From Ahrensia sp. (GTDB lineage: Bacteria; Pseudomonadota; Alphaproteobacteria; Rhizobiales; Rhizobiaceae), in the NCBI GenBank assembly GCA_002706335.1, contig PAKZ01000026.1, positions 62,001-126,000 on the forward strand: a DNA stretch of 64,000 nucleotides, read 5' to 3'. A program made the translations under genes and the position numbers. The notes below the pieces were generated by a model. It made no database searches. It was not told where the DNA came from and worked only from the letters and a program-made list of their open reading frames with translations. Each line of letters opens with the position of its first letter. Position 1 is the stretch's first letter. Below, one piece after another: positions 1-8,918 of this stretch.

Positions 1-448
1 TGCCGCCCCATTTCCACAAAACCGCGTTGAAGTGGTCAGGCCGCGCGCCATTGGCGAAGGACGGCACCAGGACGCCCGCGACACCGTTGTCGACCAAACG
101 CTGTGCGACATCCCAGGATTTCGGGCGTCGGCTGTCGGCGATGTCCAGCATCCAAGGGCTCGCCATCTCCGTGAGGGCAACTCCTGCTTCATCCCGAGCC
201 GATGAGGTCCGAAGATCGATCATGTCCTCCATGTCGAGATCATAGGCGCAAACGGTCAGCGGTTCGAAACGGCGTACGAATCCGTGCCCCATTTCCGCGA
301 ACATGCCCTCGATAGACGAGGCGAGATAGAGCGCCGGCATACCCTTCGGGTTGAACCTGCCGCCATGGATCGCCGCGCCTTCGCCCGAAAGCGGCTTCCA
401 CGCCCATTTCGGGTCGTGTGCCCGGTAGCAGACGCCCTGACATCTCAA
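1..448 (-). CDS. RES-domain toxin, 3' end cut by window edge
   Basis: Toxin half of a RES-Xre toxin-antitoxin module. Known RES toxins are NAD+-degrading or ADP-ribosyl-transferring enzymes. About 149 residues are visible. They show the early family signature CYRAHDPKWAWKPLSG, then GGRFNPKGMPALYLA with the conserved Gly-Arg-x-Asn and Tyr, and a later DSRRPKSWDVAQ stretch. The likely start is a TTG at 448-446 that overlaps the antitoxin stop codon by four bases (TTGA), a coupling typical of these pairs. The reading frame stays open to base 1, so the C-terminus lies outside the window. Family assignment is from motifs I recognise; the activity is inferred from the family. Confidence 0.8.
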   Translation of the reverse strand, partial: MRCQGVCYRAHDPKWAWKPLSGEGAAIHGGRFNPKGMPALYLASSIEGMFAEMGHGFVRRFEPLTVCAYDLDMEDMIDLRTSSARDEAGVALTEMASPWMLDIADSRRPKSWDVAQRLVDNGVAGVLVPSFANGARPDHFNAVLWKWGG

Positions 449-876
449 GCAAATCCGCCGGTTGCGACGTGATCGAGATAATCGCGGACTGCCGCCGCCT
501 TGCCATCCTTGACGAGGGATTCGGCGGTGCGGCCGCCAAAGGCCGGAATCGGCTCGGCGCGATACCATGACAGAGCCTGCAGCGGGCCGCCGGCCCAAGC
601 CGCGACTCGGCCGAGGATTTCCAGCATCTCGCGCAGCCGCGTCTGTGCCGGACGGGCATTGAGCCGTGCGGCCCGGTAGATCGTATCGGGTTTCAACCCG
701 GCCGTCTCGGCGAGCTGCGCCTTCGACATACCAAACGAGTCGGCAAGTTTGTCGATGGAAATCATCCGATCCTCGTCCTGGAATGCCGAAACGACGGACA
801 GACCGCGGGGCGCAAAAGGCGCGCTGTAAGCGCTTACCGCTTCTTCAAGTCCCGCTGTTCCGGCCTTTTCAGACAT
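445..876 (-). CDS. Xre/ParS-type antitoxin (MbcA family) of the RES module
   Basis: Cognate antitoxin of 143 aa, transcribed ahead of the RES toxin. It has an N-terminal helix-turn-helix region (about residues 38-70, DSFGMSKAQLAETAGLKPD) and a C-terminal toxin-binding domain with the family-typical run GGPLQALSWYRAEPIPAFGG and ESLVKDGKAAAVRDYLDHV. Such antitoxins neutralise the toxin and repress their own promoter. An AT-rich stretch just upstream (about 880-930) is the probable promoter and operator. I chose the ATG at 876; a TTG four codons upstream is also possible. Confidence 0.8.
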   Translation of the reverse strand: MSEKAGTAGLEEAVSAYSAPFAPRGLSVVSAFQDEDRMISIDKLADSFGMSKAQLAETAGLKPDTIYRAARLNARPAQTRLREMLEILGRVAAWAGGPLQALSWYRAEPIPAFGGRTAESLVKDGKAAAVRDYLDHVATGGFA

Positions 877-948
877 TTGCCATACCAAATGACCACTCTA
901 TATGGCTATTAATATGGCATTTACTTCATACAAGTCAAGGAATGCCGG

Positions 949-2370
949 TCAGGCGTCCTTCACCTGCGCCACCGGCACGCTGGCGCCCATGCGGTTCCAG
1001 GCGTCGAGGGCGGCGATCTTGTAGGCTTCGGCGAGCGTCGGATAGTTGAAGGTGTTCTCGACGAAATAGTCGAGCGTGCCCTTCAGGTTGAGCACAGCCT
1101 GGCCGATATGGATCAGCTCGGTCGCGCCCTCGCCGACGATATGGCAGCCGAGCAGGCGGCGGGTCTTCAGCGAGAACAGCATTTTCAGCAATCCCCGGTC
1201 GAGACCCATGATGTGTCCGCGCGAGGTTTCGCGGAAACGGGCGATGCCGCTTTCATAGGGTATGCCGCGCTCGATGACCTCTTCCTCGGTCATGCCGACG
1301 GTGGAGATTTCCGGCACGGCATAGATGCCATAGGGAAAGAATTCCGGCGGCTCATGAGCGGCGACGCCGAGTGCGTGGCAGGCGGCGATGCGGCCCTGTT
1401 CCATCGAGGTGGAGGCCAGGCTCGGAAAGCCGATGACGTCACCGGCGGCGTAGATATGCGGCACCGAGGTCTGCAAGGTTTCCGCATCGACCTTGAGGCG
1501 GCCGCGATGATCGACCTCCAGCCCGCAGGCCTCCAGCCCGAGCGAGGCGGTCGCGCCCATACGGCCGGCCGCAAAGAGCAGCATCTGCGACCGGACCTTG
1601 CGCCCGCCTTCCAAAGTGACTTCGCAGCCGCGCTCGGTGCGGGTGACGGTCTCGACCTTCTTGCCGAAGCGCAACGCCATGCCGCGGTCGCGGAGCTGGT
1701 AGGTGAAATCCTCCATGAGTTCCTGATCGATGAAATCGAGCATGGAATCGCGCGGCTCGATCAGCGTGACGCTGACGTCGAGCGCGGAGAAGATGGTCGC
1801 ATACTCGACGCCGATGACGCCCGCGCCGATCACGGCGATGGACCGCGGCAGGTCTGGAAGTTCGAGAATCTCATCAGAATCGAAGACGGAGACGCCGTCA
1901 TCGAAGGGAATGTAATCCGGCCGGAAGGGGATCGTGCCCACCGCGATCAGGAAACTGTCGGCGGACATGGTGAAGGTCTCGCCCTCCTCACCCTCGACCT
2001 CGATCGTGTACGGATCGGTGAAGCGGGCAGTCCCGCGCAGCGTCGAAACCTGGTTGCGGGCGAACTGGTGTTCCAGCACCTCGACCTCATGCGACAGGGT
2101 CAGGTGCAGGCGTCGGCGCAGGTCCTCGGCGGTGATGTCCTGCTTGACCCGGTATGAGCGGCCGTAGAAGCCGCGCTCGCGCCAGCCGGACAGGTTGAGC
2201 GCCGTCTCGCGCAGCGTCTTGGACGGAATCGTGCCGGTATGGACGGAGACGCCGCCGACGCGTCGGCCGCGCTCGACAACCAGCACGTCTTTTCCCAGTT
2301 TGGCAGCCTGAATGGCGGCGCGGCGACCGGCGGGCCCGCTGCCGATGACGATCATGTCGTAGTGGTCCAC
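949..2370 (-). CDS. sthA: Si-specific NAD(P)+ transhydrogenase (soluble)
   Basis: Cytosolic flavoprotein that moves reducing equivalents between NADPH and NAD+. The 473-aa protein has the pyridine nucleotide-disulphide reductase layout: an FAD-binding GSGPAG at residues 10-15, a central NAD(P)-binding GAGVIGVEYA, an FAD-contacting AAGDVIG and a C-terminal dimerisation domain. The place of the CxxxxC redox pair reads GGVSVHTGTIPSK (39-51). Both cysteines are missing, which separates it from lipoamide and glutathione reductases and fits SthA. The start is a GTG behind an AGGGGAA ribosome-binding site. It is divergent from the flavoprotein at 2641. Confidence 0.9.
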   Translation of the reverse strand: MDHYDMIVIGSGPAGRRAAIQAAKLGKDVLVVERGRRVGGVSVHTGTIPSKTLRETALNLSGWRERGFYGRSYRVKQDITAEDLRRRLHLTLSHEVEVLEHQFARNQVSTLRGTARFTDPYTIEVEGEEGETFTMSADSFLIAVGTIPFRPDYIPFDDGVSVFDSDEILELPDLPRSIAVIGAGVIGVEYATIFSALDVSVTLIEPRDSMLDFIDQELMEDFTYQLRDRGMALRFGKKVETVTRTERGCEVTLEGGRKVRSQMLLFAAGRMGATASLGLEACGLEVDHRGRLKVDAETLQTSVPHIYAAGDVIGFPSLASTSMEQGRIAACHALGVAAHEPPEFFPYGIYAVPEISTVGMTEEEVIERGIPYESGIARFRETSRGHIMGLDRGLLKMLFSLKTRRLLGCHIVGEGATELIHIGQAVLNLKGTLDYFVENTFNYPTLAEAYKIAALDAWNRMGASVPVAQVKDA

Positions 2371-2640
2371 GCGACTTCCCCTAGATACGTGGGCCTCCTC
2401 CCGCCGACACTATCGGCCAAAGCGACGGGAAAAATCCAGTCCCTCTCCGCAATTCGTCTGCCGTTACGGTTTCGCGGAAGAAATGCCCCTGATTTGAATC
2501 ACTTGCGCGGACATGCCGCGAAATCGATTCCGGCTGTTCACAAAGCGATTGAAGCATCTTGCGAGGCGCATGGACAGTGCGACACCGCCATGTTTTTCTG
2601 CCTCGGCGACGTCCGTTTTCGCGGGACAATCGGAGGAACC

Positions 2641-3861
2641 ATGCCGCATACGGTCATCATCGGTGGAAGCCATGCCGGCGTTGCCGCCGCGGCGGAGTTG
2701 CGAAAGCACGACGCCGACATGGAGATCACGCTGGTCTGCGCCGAAAACCAGTTGCCCTATCAGCGTCCGCCTTTGTCAAAGGCCTATATGTCGGGCGATA
2801 TGAGCCTCGACCGGCTACGGCTCCGACCGCAGGAATGGTATGCGGACAATCGCATCGATCTGCGGCTCGGCTTCGCCGCCACCTCGATCGACAGGGCCGA
2901 GCGCTTCGTGCATCTGTCCAGCGGCGACGGGCTCACCTATGACGCGCTTGTGCTAGCGACCGGCGCATCGGCGCGCCGGCTGCCGCCGGAGATTGGCGGC
3001 GACCTGCCCAATGTCCGCGTCATGCGAACGCTCGACGACGCCGACGGTCTGATGGCGGTGATGAAGACGGGCCAGAAGCTGGTGGTAATCGGAGGCGGCT
3101 ATATAGGCCTGGAAGCCGCTGCCGAAGCGGCCAAGAAGGGTCTCGATGTGACAATCGTGGAAGCGGCGGAGCGCATTCTCATGCGGGTCGCATGCCGCGA
3201 GACGGCAAACGCCTTCCGTGCGCTGCACCAGTCTCATGGCGTGACCGTGCTGGAGAACATGCAGATCGAGCGTTTCGTCGAATCGGGCGGCGTGGCGACA
3301 GCGGTCCGGCTCGCCAATGGCGACGACCTTCCGCTCGATCTCGCCATTGTCGGAATCGGCGTCGCGCCGAATGCGGAGCTGGCGCAGGCCGCGGGGCTGG
3401 AGGTCGCCGTCGGTATCATGGTCGACGATCGCGGACAGACGTCGGACCCGGCGATCTTCGCCGCGGGTGACTGTACGGTGCTGCCCTTCGACAAGATGCC
3501 AACACGGCTGGAATCGGTGCAGAACGCGCATGATCAGGCTGCCGCCGTCGCCGCCAATATCTGCGGCATGGATATCGCCTATACGCCGCATCCCTGGTTC
3601 TGGTCGGACCAGTACGACACGAAGCTGCAAATCGCCGGGCTCAATCGCGGCTACGATACCGTTGTCGTCCGGCCAGGCAAGCGAGAGGGTTCGGTATCGC
3701 ATTTCTATTTCCGGCAGGGGAGGATGATCGCCGCCGACTGCCTCAACGACGCGGCGACCTACGCGATGACGCGAAAGCTTCTGGAAGCGGATGCTGCCAT
3801 CACACCGGAAGCGATCGCCGATGAGAATTTCGACCTGCGCGCGGCCGTCAAGGCGCTGTAA
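2641..3861 (+). CDS. FAD-dependent ferredoxin/rubredoxin reductase-like oxidoreductase (copy 1)
   Basis: A 406-aa flavoprotein resembling reductases that pass electrons from NAD(P)H to a ferredoxin or Rieske protein (rhodocoxin/putidaredoxin reductase type). Visible are an N-terminal FAD motif GGSHAGVAAA, LPYQRPPLSK at about 40-49, a second Rossmann motif GGGYIGLEAAAEAAK near 150, an AAGDC flavin motif near 280 and a reductase C-terminal domain beginning PHPWFWSDQYD. A GGAGGA site precedes the ATG. It stands alone and has a close paralogue at 35,500-36,726. It converges on the HlyD gene with only three bases between the stops. The electron acceptor is unknown. Confidence 0.8.
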   Translation: MPHTVIIGGSHAGVAAAAELRKHDADMEITLVCAENQLPYQRPPLSKAYMSGDMSLDRLRLRPQEWYADNRIDLRLGFAATSIDRAERFVHLSSGDGLTYDALVLATGASARRLPPEIGGDLPNVRVMRTLDDADGLMAVMKTGQKLVVIGGGYIGLEAAAEAAKKGLDVTIVEAAERILMRVACRETANAFRALHQSHGVTVLENMQIERFVESGGVATAVRLANGDDLPLDLAIVGIGVAPNAELAQAAGLEVAVGIMVDDRGQTSDPAIFAAGDCTVLPFDKMPTRLESVQNAHDQAAAVAANICGMDIAYTPHPWFWSDQYDTKLQIAGLNRGYDTVVVRPGKREGSVSHFYFRQGRMIAADCLNDAATYAMTRKLLEADAAITPEAIADENFDLRAAVKAL

Positions 3862-3864
3862 ACG

Positions 3865-5085
3865 TCAGTTCAGCGTCGAACGATCGATCCCCTCGACGCC
3901 ATCCTCGACCCGATCGCTTGGGTGGGTGATGACGCGGGTACCCTCGTCAACGCCGGAGACAATTTCCGCCATCAGCCCGCTGCGCCGGCCGATCTCGACC
4001 GACATACGACGCGCGATGCCGTCGTCATAGGCGAACAGCGCCCAGCCGCCATCATTGCGAAACAGCGCCGAAATCGGCACCTGCAGCACGTCCTTTCCTT
4101 CCCAGACGATGATGCGCACGAAAACGGCATAGCCGTCGCCGAGACCTTTGCCGGTGACATCGCCCTCCTCGAAATCGAGGGTAACGTCGACGCGCTGTTC
4201 CTCGATACCAAGGGCCGAGACCTTGGTCGTGGCGGCCGGATCGACATCGCGCACATTCGCATGCAGGGTTTCGTCGCCGCCCCAGCGCTCCACAAGGGCG
4301 GGCGCGCCCTTTTCGATGCGCACGGCTTCCGAGGACAGGATGTCGGCGACGATCTCCAGATTGTCCGGCTGGCCGATCGACAACAGCGCCGTGCCGGCCT
4401 GCACGGGACGCTCGCTGACATTGACGATATCGAGAACGACACCGTCGGCCGGCGCCAGGATCGGCACGCAGCAGGTGTCATCAGTTTCCCCATTGGCAGG
4501 CGGGCCCGGCTCGATCAGCGCGGCCCTGGCGCGCTCAAGTGCGCTCTCGGCGGCGGCGCGATTGGCCCTCGCGGAATCAAGCACGGCCTCCTTGATGGTT
4601 CTTGCCTGCGCGGCGTCCTCCAACTGTGTCAAAGAAGCGACGCCACGATCGACCAGCGTCTGGATGCGGGTGAATTGCGAGTTGGCATAATTCAACTCCT
4701 CCTCGGATTGACGCACGGACGTCTCGGTAGCCTGCAAGGCGGCCTCGGCCTCGCGCACGGCGGCTTCCGCCTGAACGCGCGTGCGGGTGTCAAGGAAGCC
4801 GGTCTCGGAGGGCTGGACAGTCGCCACTACCGTTTCGCCCTTCACCACCGTTTCGCCGACTGACACCGGCGAGCGTCGCGCCGTGCCCGAGACGGGAGCC
4901 GAAATCTCGTAGATTTCCTTGATACGGGTCTTGCCGTCGGCGTCGACGGTAATGCGCATGACGTCACGCGTCGCCGCGACCAGATCGACGGGAACCGCCT
5001 CGTCGCGGAACGCCATGTAAAACAGGCCGGCAACGGCCGCCAGGCCCACCAGAGAGCCGATGATCGTGCGAGGTTTGAACGGCAT
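3865..5085 (-). CDS. HlyD-family periplasmic adaptor of an ABC exporter
   Basis: Membrane-fusion protein (406 aa) expected to link an inner-membrane exporter to the periplasm. It has one N-terminal membrane anchor (about residues 9-26), a short barrel segment, a lipoyl-like half (PVSGTARRSPVSVGETVVKG), an alpha-helical coiled coil (about 105-190, rich in Ala/Glu/Arg) and a returning lipoyl half (APADGVVLDIVNVSERPVQ). It is the third gene of an ATPase-permease-adaptor operon. Its GGGAG ribosome-binding site overlaps the permease stop. The substrate cannot be read from the sequence. Confidence 0.85.
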   Translation of the reverse strand: MPFKPRTIIGSLVGLAAVAGLFYMAFRDEAVPVDLVAATRDVMRITVDADGKTRIKEIYEISAPVSGTARRSPVSVGETVVKGETVVATVQPSETGFLDTRTRVQAEAAVREAEAALQATETSVRQSEEELNYANSQFTRIQTLVDRGVASLTQLEDAAQARTIKEAVLDSARANRAAAESALERARAALIEPGPPANGETDDTCCVPILAPADGVVLDIVNVSERPVQAGTALLSIGQPDNLEIVADILSSEAVRIEKGAPALVERWGGDETLHANVRDVDPAATTKVSALGIEEQRVDVTLDFEEGDVTGKGLGDGYAVFVRIIVWEGKDVLQVPISALFRNDGGWALFAYDDGIARRMSVEIGRRSGLMAEIVSGVDEGTRVITHPSDRVEDGVEGIDRSTLN

Positions 5086-5088
5086 GGA

Positions 5089-7449
5089 TTACTCCCGCGT
5101 TTTCATGACGGAGACCAGATCGAGCGTGTCGAGACGCCGGCGGACGACAAGAACCGATCCGATGGCGGCGCCAAGGCCGACAACGCTGGCGAAGCCGAAT
5201 GTGTGGTTCTTGAGAATGACGGGGATGGTATAGAGATCGCTGGCGAAGGCGAAGCCCATTCCCCAGGCGAGCAAAGCGCCGACCGCCCAGCCGAGCGGCT
5301 GGGCCAGGATGGCGAGAAGCAGGGTCTCGCCCATCAGAATGTAGGAGACTTCCGCATTGGTGAAGCCGAGGATACGCAGGCTGGCCAGTTCGCGGGCCCG
5401 TTCCGACAGCTGGATGCGCGCGCTGTTATAGGTGACGCCGATGGTGATCATCGCGGCGATGGCGATATAGATGACCGACTGGATGACAATGTTTTCCTTG
5501 ATCGTGTCGCGGAAGGTCTGGCGCGTGTCGTTCAACATGATCAGGCCGGCAAGGTTGGGCATGTCTTTCAGCGCGCGATGCAGATCGTCGATGCGGGTGT
5601 CGTCTACGAGCACATTGGCGGCTGATATCTGCGGCGTCTCGCGGAACAGCCACGCTGCATAATCGGCGTTCATATAGGCGCCAATGCCGAAATACTGGGT
5701 GACGATACCGCTGACGAAAAGGCGATGCGTTTCGCGCCGGCCGGAAAGGAATTCGACGTCCAGCCCGTCCCCCGGACTGACGCCCAACTGGCCCGCCAGC
5801 CGTTTGCTCAGGAGAATGCCTTCGGCGGGCGCCTCGATCACCTTGCCGTCCGGATCGATGACGCGGCTGAGATCGGAATGGGGCCAGCTCGCCTCAATAG
5901 ACACACGCTTTTCCAGGTGGCCGTTGGAGAGACGGACGGGCAGGCTCAACTGGCCTTCCGCGCGCAGGACGCCCGGCAATCGTTCGATGTCCTCGAGCAC
6001 CGAAATCGGCTGGTTTCGCGTCAACAACAGAACGGCGTCCTGGCGGTTGGACTGGAAAAAGGCGACAGCGATGATCTCGTCCATGGAATCGTTGAAGAAG
6101 CTCGACGCGACGAGAACGGCGACGCCGAGCGCCATGCCAAACGACGTCAGCGATGCGCGCAGCGGCCAGCGCATGATGCCACGCAGGATCATCATGGTCG
6201 GTTGCGAAAGCCGCATGGTCGAGAACAACCGGTCAAGGACGCCGCGCCGGAAATTGGGCGGCGCCGGCGGCGACATGGCGACGGCCGGCGCCAGCCTCGC
6301 CGCCTTCATCGCATTGAGGACGGCGCCGAACGCAGCCGCCAGCAAGCCAAGCACCGCCGAGAGCGCGTAGGTGAATTTCGAGACGCTGAAGATCAGATAT
6401 GGGAAAGTGAAAAACTCGGCGTAAATCTGCGCGAGCCCCCGCGCCAGCCACGCGCCGAGGATCCAGCCGATCAGGACGCCGATCACCGCAATCAGGACGG
6501 CCAGCATGATGTAATGAGCAGCGATGGTGAAATTGGAATAGCCGAGCGCCTTCATCAGCCCGATCTGGCTGCGTTCGAGCGCGACGATGCGGCCGATGAC
6601 CATATTGACCAGAAAGGCGGCGATCCCGAAAAAGACCGGCGGCAGGATGCGCGCCATGGTTTCCAGGCCGAGAAGCTCGGAGTCGATAAACGCATCGGAC
6701 AGCTGCTGGTCACGGCCATAGGCACCGGTTCCGCCGTAGGGCTCGAGAATCTCGTCGAGGCGGTCGATGACCTCCTCGGGATCAGCGTCGCGGGTCAGTT
6801 TGAGACTCACATCGTTGAAGGCGCCTGTCATGTCGAAGGCGGAGGACGCCGCGCCTTCCGCCATCCACAATATCCCGAAATTCGCGTTGTCCGGCATCAG
6901 CGAGCCGGGCCCGATCGTGTAGATATATTCCGGCGACAGGGCGGTACCGACAATGGTCAGCGGCCGCTTTCTGCCATTCAGATTGGCATGGATTACGTCG
7001 CCAAGCTCGTAACCGTTTTCGATCGCGAAAGGCTCATTGACCATGATCTCGTCTGATGCGCCCGGATCAGGCACCCTGCCCGACCGGATGATCGGCACAT
7101 TCAGGACCGCGCCGTTGACGGGAAGGGAAATGATCCGCCCTGTCGCTGTCTCGACCCGGTTCGGAAGGTCGAGCACCGCATCCTTGACCGTGCGCAATTC
7201 GACCGCCCAGACGCCCTCGATACCGGCGATCTCGTCCTTCAGAGTGCGCGGCGCGCGCGTCGCGCTTGCAAATATATCAGCAAAGCGGTTGCGCTCGTAA
7301 TAGGCCGAACGCGTGTTCTGCAACGCACCGTACATGCCGTAGGAAATCAAAAGGACAGCGACCCCGCAGGCAAGGACAAGCGCGATCGACAGCCCCTGTG
7401 CCCAGAGGCGGCGAAAATCGCGCAGCAGCTTCTTGTCGAGCGCCCTCAT
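5089..7449 (-). CDS. ABC transporter permease with two FtsX domains
   Basis: A 786-aa inner-membrane permease of the FtsX/LolC/MacB type. It has an N-terminal transmembrane helix (about 20-42), a large periplasmic domain, a first FtsX block (about 270-395), then a second helix-periplasmic-FtsX unit whose last block spans about 655-775. This duplicated layout is typical of mechanotransmission-type exporters working with an HlyD adaptor. The gene starts four bases after the ATPase stop and ends three bases before the adaptor start, so the three are one transcript. Likely function is export of a lipid, peptide or small molecule. Confidence 0.85.
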   Translation of the reverse strand: MRALDKKLLRDFRRLWAQGLSIALVLACGVAVLLISYGMYGALQNTRSAYYERNRFADIFASATRAPRTLKDEIAGIEGVWAVELRTVKDAVLDLPNRVETATGRIISLPVNGAVLNVPIIRSGRVPDPGASDEIMVNEPFAIENGYELGDVIHANLNGRKRPLTIVGTALSPEYIYTIGPGSLMPDNANFGILWMAEGAASSAFDMTGAFNDVSLKLTRDADPEEVIDRLDEILEPYGGTGAYGRDQQLSDAFIDSELLGLETMARILPPVFFGIAAFLVNMVIGRIVALERSQIGLMKALGYSNFTIAAHYIMLAVLIAVIGVLIGWILGAWLARGLAQIYAEFFTFPYLIFSVSKFTYALSAVLGLLAAAFGAVLNAMKAARLAPAVAMSPPAPPNFRRGVLDRLFSTMRLSQPTMMILRGIMRWPLRASLTSFGMALGVAVLVASSFFNDSMDEIIAVAFFQSNRQDAVLLLTRNQPISVLEDIERLPGVLRAEGQLSLPVRLSNGHLEKRVSIEASWPHSDLSRVIDPDGKVIEAPAEGILLSKRLAGQLGVSPGDGLDVEFLSGRRETHRLFVSGIVTQYFGIGAYMNADYAAWLFRETPQISAANVLVDDTRIDDLHRALKDMPNLAGLIMLNDTRQTFRDTIKENIVIQSVIYIAIAAMITIGVTYNSARIQLSERARELASLRILGFTNAEVSYILMGETLLLAILAQPLGWAVGALLAWGMGFAFASDLYTIPVILKNHTFGFASVVGLGAAIGSVLVVRRRLDTLDLVSVMKTRE

Positions 7450-7453
7450 CGCC

Positions 7454-8176
7454 TCACCACTCGATGTCCTTCGGATCGATGCGGGTCTCGTTGACCTCGA
7501 CCTCGCCGATCCTCCCGTCCTGAAAACGGATCACGCGATGCGCCATCTTGCGGATCGAGGCATTGTGCGTGATCACCGCGGTCGTGGTGCCGAATCTGTC
7601 GTTGATGTCCTTCAGGGCCTGCAGCACGGTGATGCCGGTTCTGGAGTCGAGCGCGCCCGTCGGCTCGTCGCAAAGAAGGACGTCCGGCCGCTTGGCGATG
7701 GCGCGGGCAATCGCCACGCGCTGTTGTTCGCCGCCCGACATCTCGGCTGGAAAATGATCGAGGCGATGCCCGAGACCGACGAGCGACAGCGCTTCCTCCG
7801 GCGGCATCGGATCGGGCGCGATGTCGGTCACGAGCGCCACATTCTCGCGCGCCGACAGGCTCGGAACCAGATTGGAGAACTGGAAGACGAAGCCGACATT
7901 GTCGCGGCGGTAGCGGGTGAGTTCGCGGTCGTTCAGCGCCGACAGTTGGAGATCGCGGAACCAGACATCTCCGCTGGTGGCGTGATCGAGGCCGCCGAGA
8001 ATGTTGAGAAGCGTTGACTTGCCGCTGCCCGACGGGCCGAGAAGGACGGTCAGCTCGCTGGCGTAGAGCTCGAGGTCGACACCGGCAAGCGCATAGACCT
8101 TCACCTCGCCGGTGTCGTAGACCTTGGTCACGTCATCGGTGCGGAAGATGATCTCGTTTTCGGAGCGTCTGTCCAT
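7454..8176 (-). CDS. ABC transporter ATP-binding protein (LolD/MacB type)
   Basis: ATPase (240 aa) powering the FtsX permease. It shows Walker [10 protein letters not shown], a Q-loop [11 protein letters not shown], the signature [14 protein letters not shown], Walker [13 protein letters not shown] and a switch histidine in VITHN, all spaced as in the LolD/MacB group. I preferred the ATG at 8176 behind a GGAAC site. A TTG at 8212 would add 12 residues outside the conserved fold. It is the first gene of the exporter operon. Confidence 0.88.
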   Translation of the reverse strand: MDRRSENEIIFRTDDVTKVYDTGEVKVYALAGVDLELYASELTVLLGPSGSGKSTLLNILGGLDHATSGDVWFRDLQLSALNDRELTRYRRDNVGFVFQFSNLVPSLSARENVALVTDIAPDPMPPEEALSLVGLGHRLDHFPAEMSGGEQQRVAIARAIAKRPDVLLCDEPTGALDSRTGITVLQALKDINDRFGTTTAVITHNASIRKMAHRVIRFQDGRIGEVEVNETRIDPKDIEW

Positions 8177-8567
8177 GTCGTTCCATCTGTTCGCCAGCAC
8201 ATTGGGATACAATTGAAACGATTACGTTGATCCCGCTCAACGGAAACCGCTCCCGGAATTCCATTGCTATCGCCATTGGCTTTTGCTGCCACGAGCGAAG
8301 GGGCGACACCATCCTGAATTGTCACAACCGCCAAACTAGCCCGAAATATTTTCAAAAAGAAATGCATCTATAGGTTGTTTTTCTCGCACCCAAGGCGCCA
8401 TACGCAATTCAAAGGGTTTGGAAATTGATGTCAGAGAAGATGCATTTCCGCTGCATGTTTTACTTAACCTGAAATTAAAGTTGAAAAGGCTACATCCCTG
8501 CCAAGCGATGACGCCGTAGCGGTGACATGAAGTCCGACATCCCGGTTGTGCGACCGGGCAATAAAAA
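8177..8567. other. Divergent intergenic region, no gene seen
   Basis: About 390 bases separate the ABC exporter operon (leftward) from the chemoreceptor operon (rightward). The part at 8340-8490 is clearly AT-richer than the surrounding genes and must carry both promoters. I could not identify convincing -35/-10 pairs, a tRNA, or a coding frame with a ribosome-binding site. Confidence 0.5.
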
Positions 8568-8918
8568 ATGGGCTTCATGGACCAGGACGCAACTCTCAAG
8601 GCCAACCGCCAATCCCGAATTCAAAGACGACTGATCGCGCTGAATCTTATCGCCGCGCTTGTCGTTGTCTTCGCGATCGCGGCTGTTCCCACCGGAAGCC
8701 GTGTCGTTGTCGTTGCCCCACCCTGGAGCCCGCCGGAACGCGTGATCTCGATCATCGCCAATGCCGGCGGAACTCTCGTCAATGGAGGGCGCAGCCCCTG
8801 GCTCGCTGTCGCCGAAGGCTCGTCACCCGATTTCGTCAACCGTCTGTTCGCGTCTGGCGCCCTGTTCATTCTGAATGGCAGGTTGGCCCCAGCATGCACT
8901 GTAGGAGTTTCAACATGA
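8568..8918 (+). CDS. Small membrane-anchored protein of unknown function, coupled to the chemoreceptor
   Basis: A 116-aa protein with a charged N-terminus (DQDATLKANRQSRIQRR), one transmembrane or uncleaved signal helix (about 22-43) and a roughly 70-residue presumably periplasmic tail containing PPWSPPERVISIIANAGG and NGGRSPWLAVAEGSS. I do not recognise a family. Two in-frame ATGs (8568 and 8577) are possible. Its TGA overlaps the ATG of the next gene (ATGA at 8915-8918), so the two are probably translationally coupled. A role as a partner of the receptor is inference from that arrangement alone. Confidence 0.6.
   Translation: MGFMDQDATLKANRQSRIQRRLIALNLIAALVVVFAIAAVPTGSRVVVVAPPWSPPERVISIIANAGGTLVNGGRSPWLAVAEGSSPDFVNRLFASGALFILNGRLAPACTVGVST

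Noticed and set aside
8902-8918. Starting the chemoreceptor at 8546 to make a 656-residue protein
   Set aside because: The extra N-terminus is Arg/Cys-rich out-of-frame sequence of the small membrane protein; the ATG at 8915 has a ribosome-binding site and starts the membrane domain.
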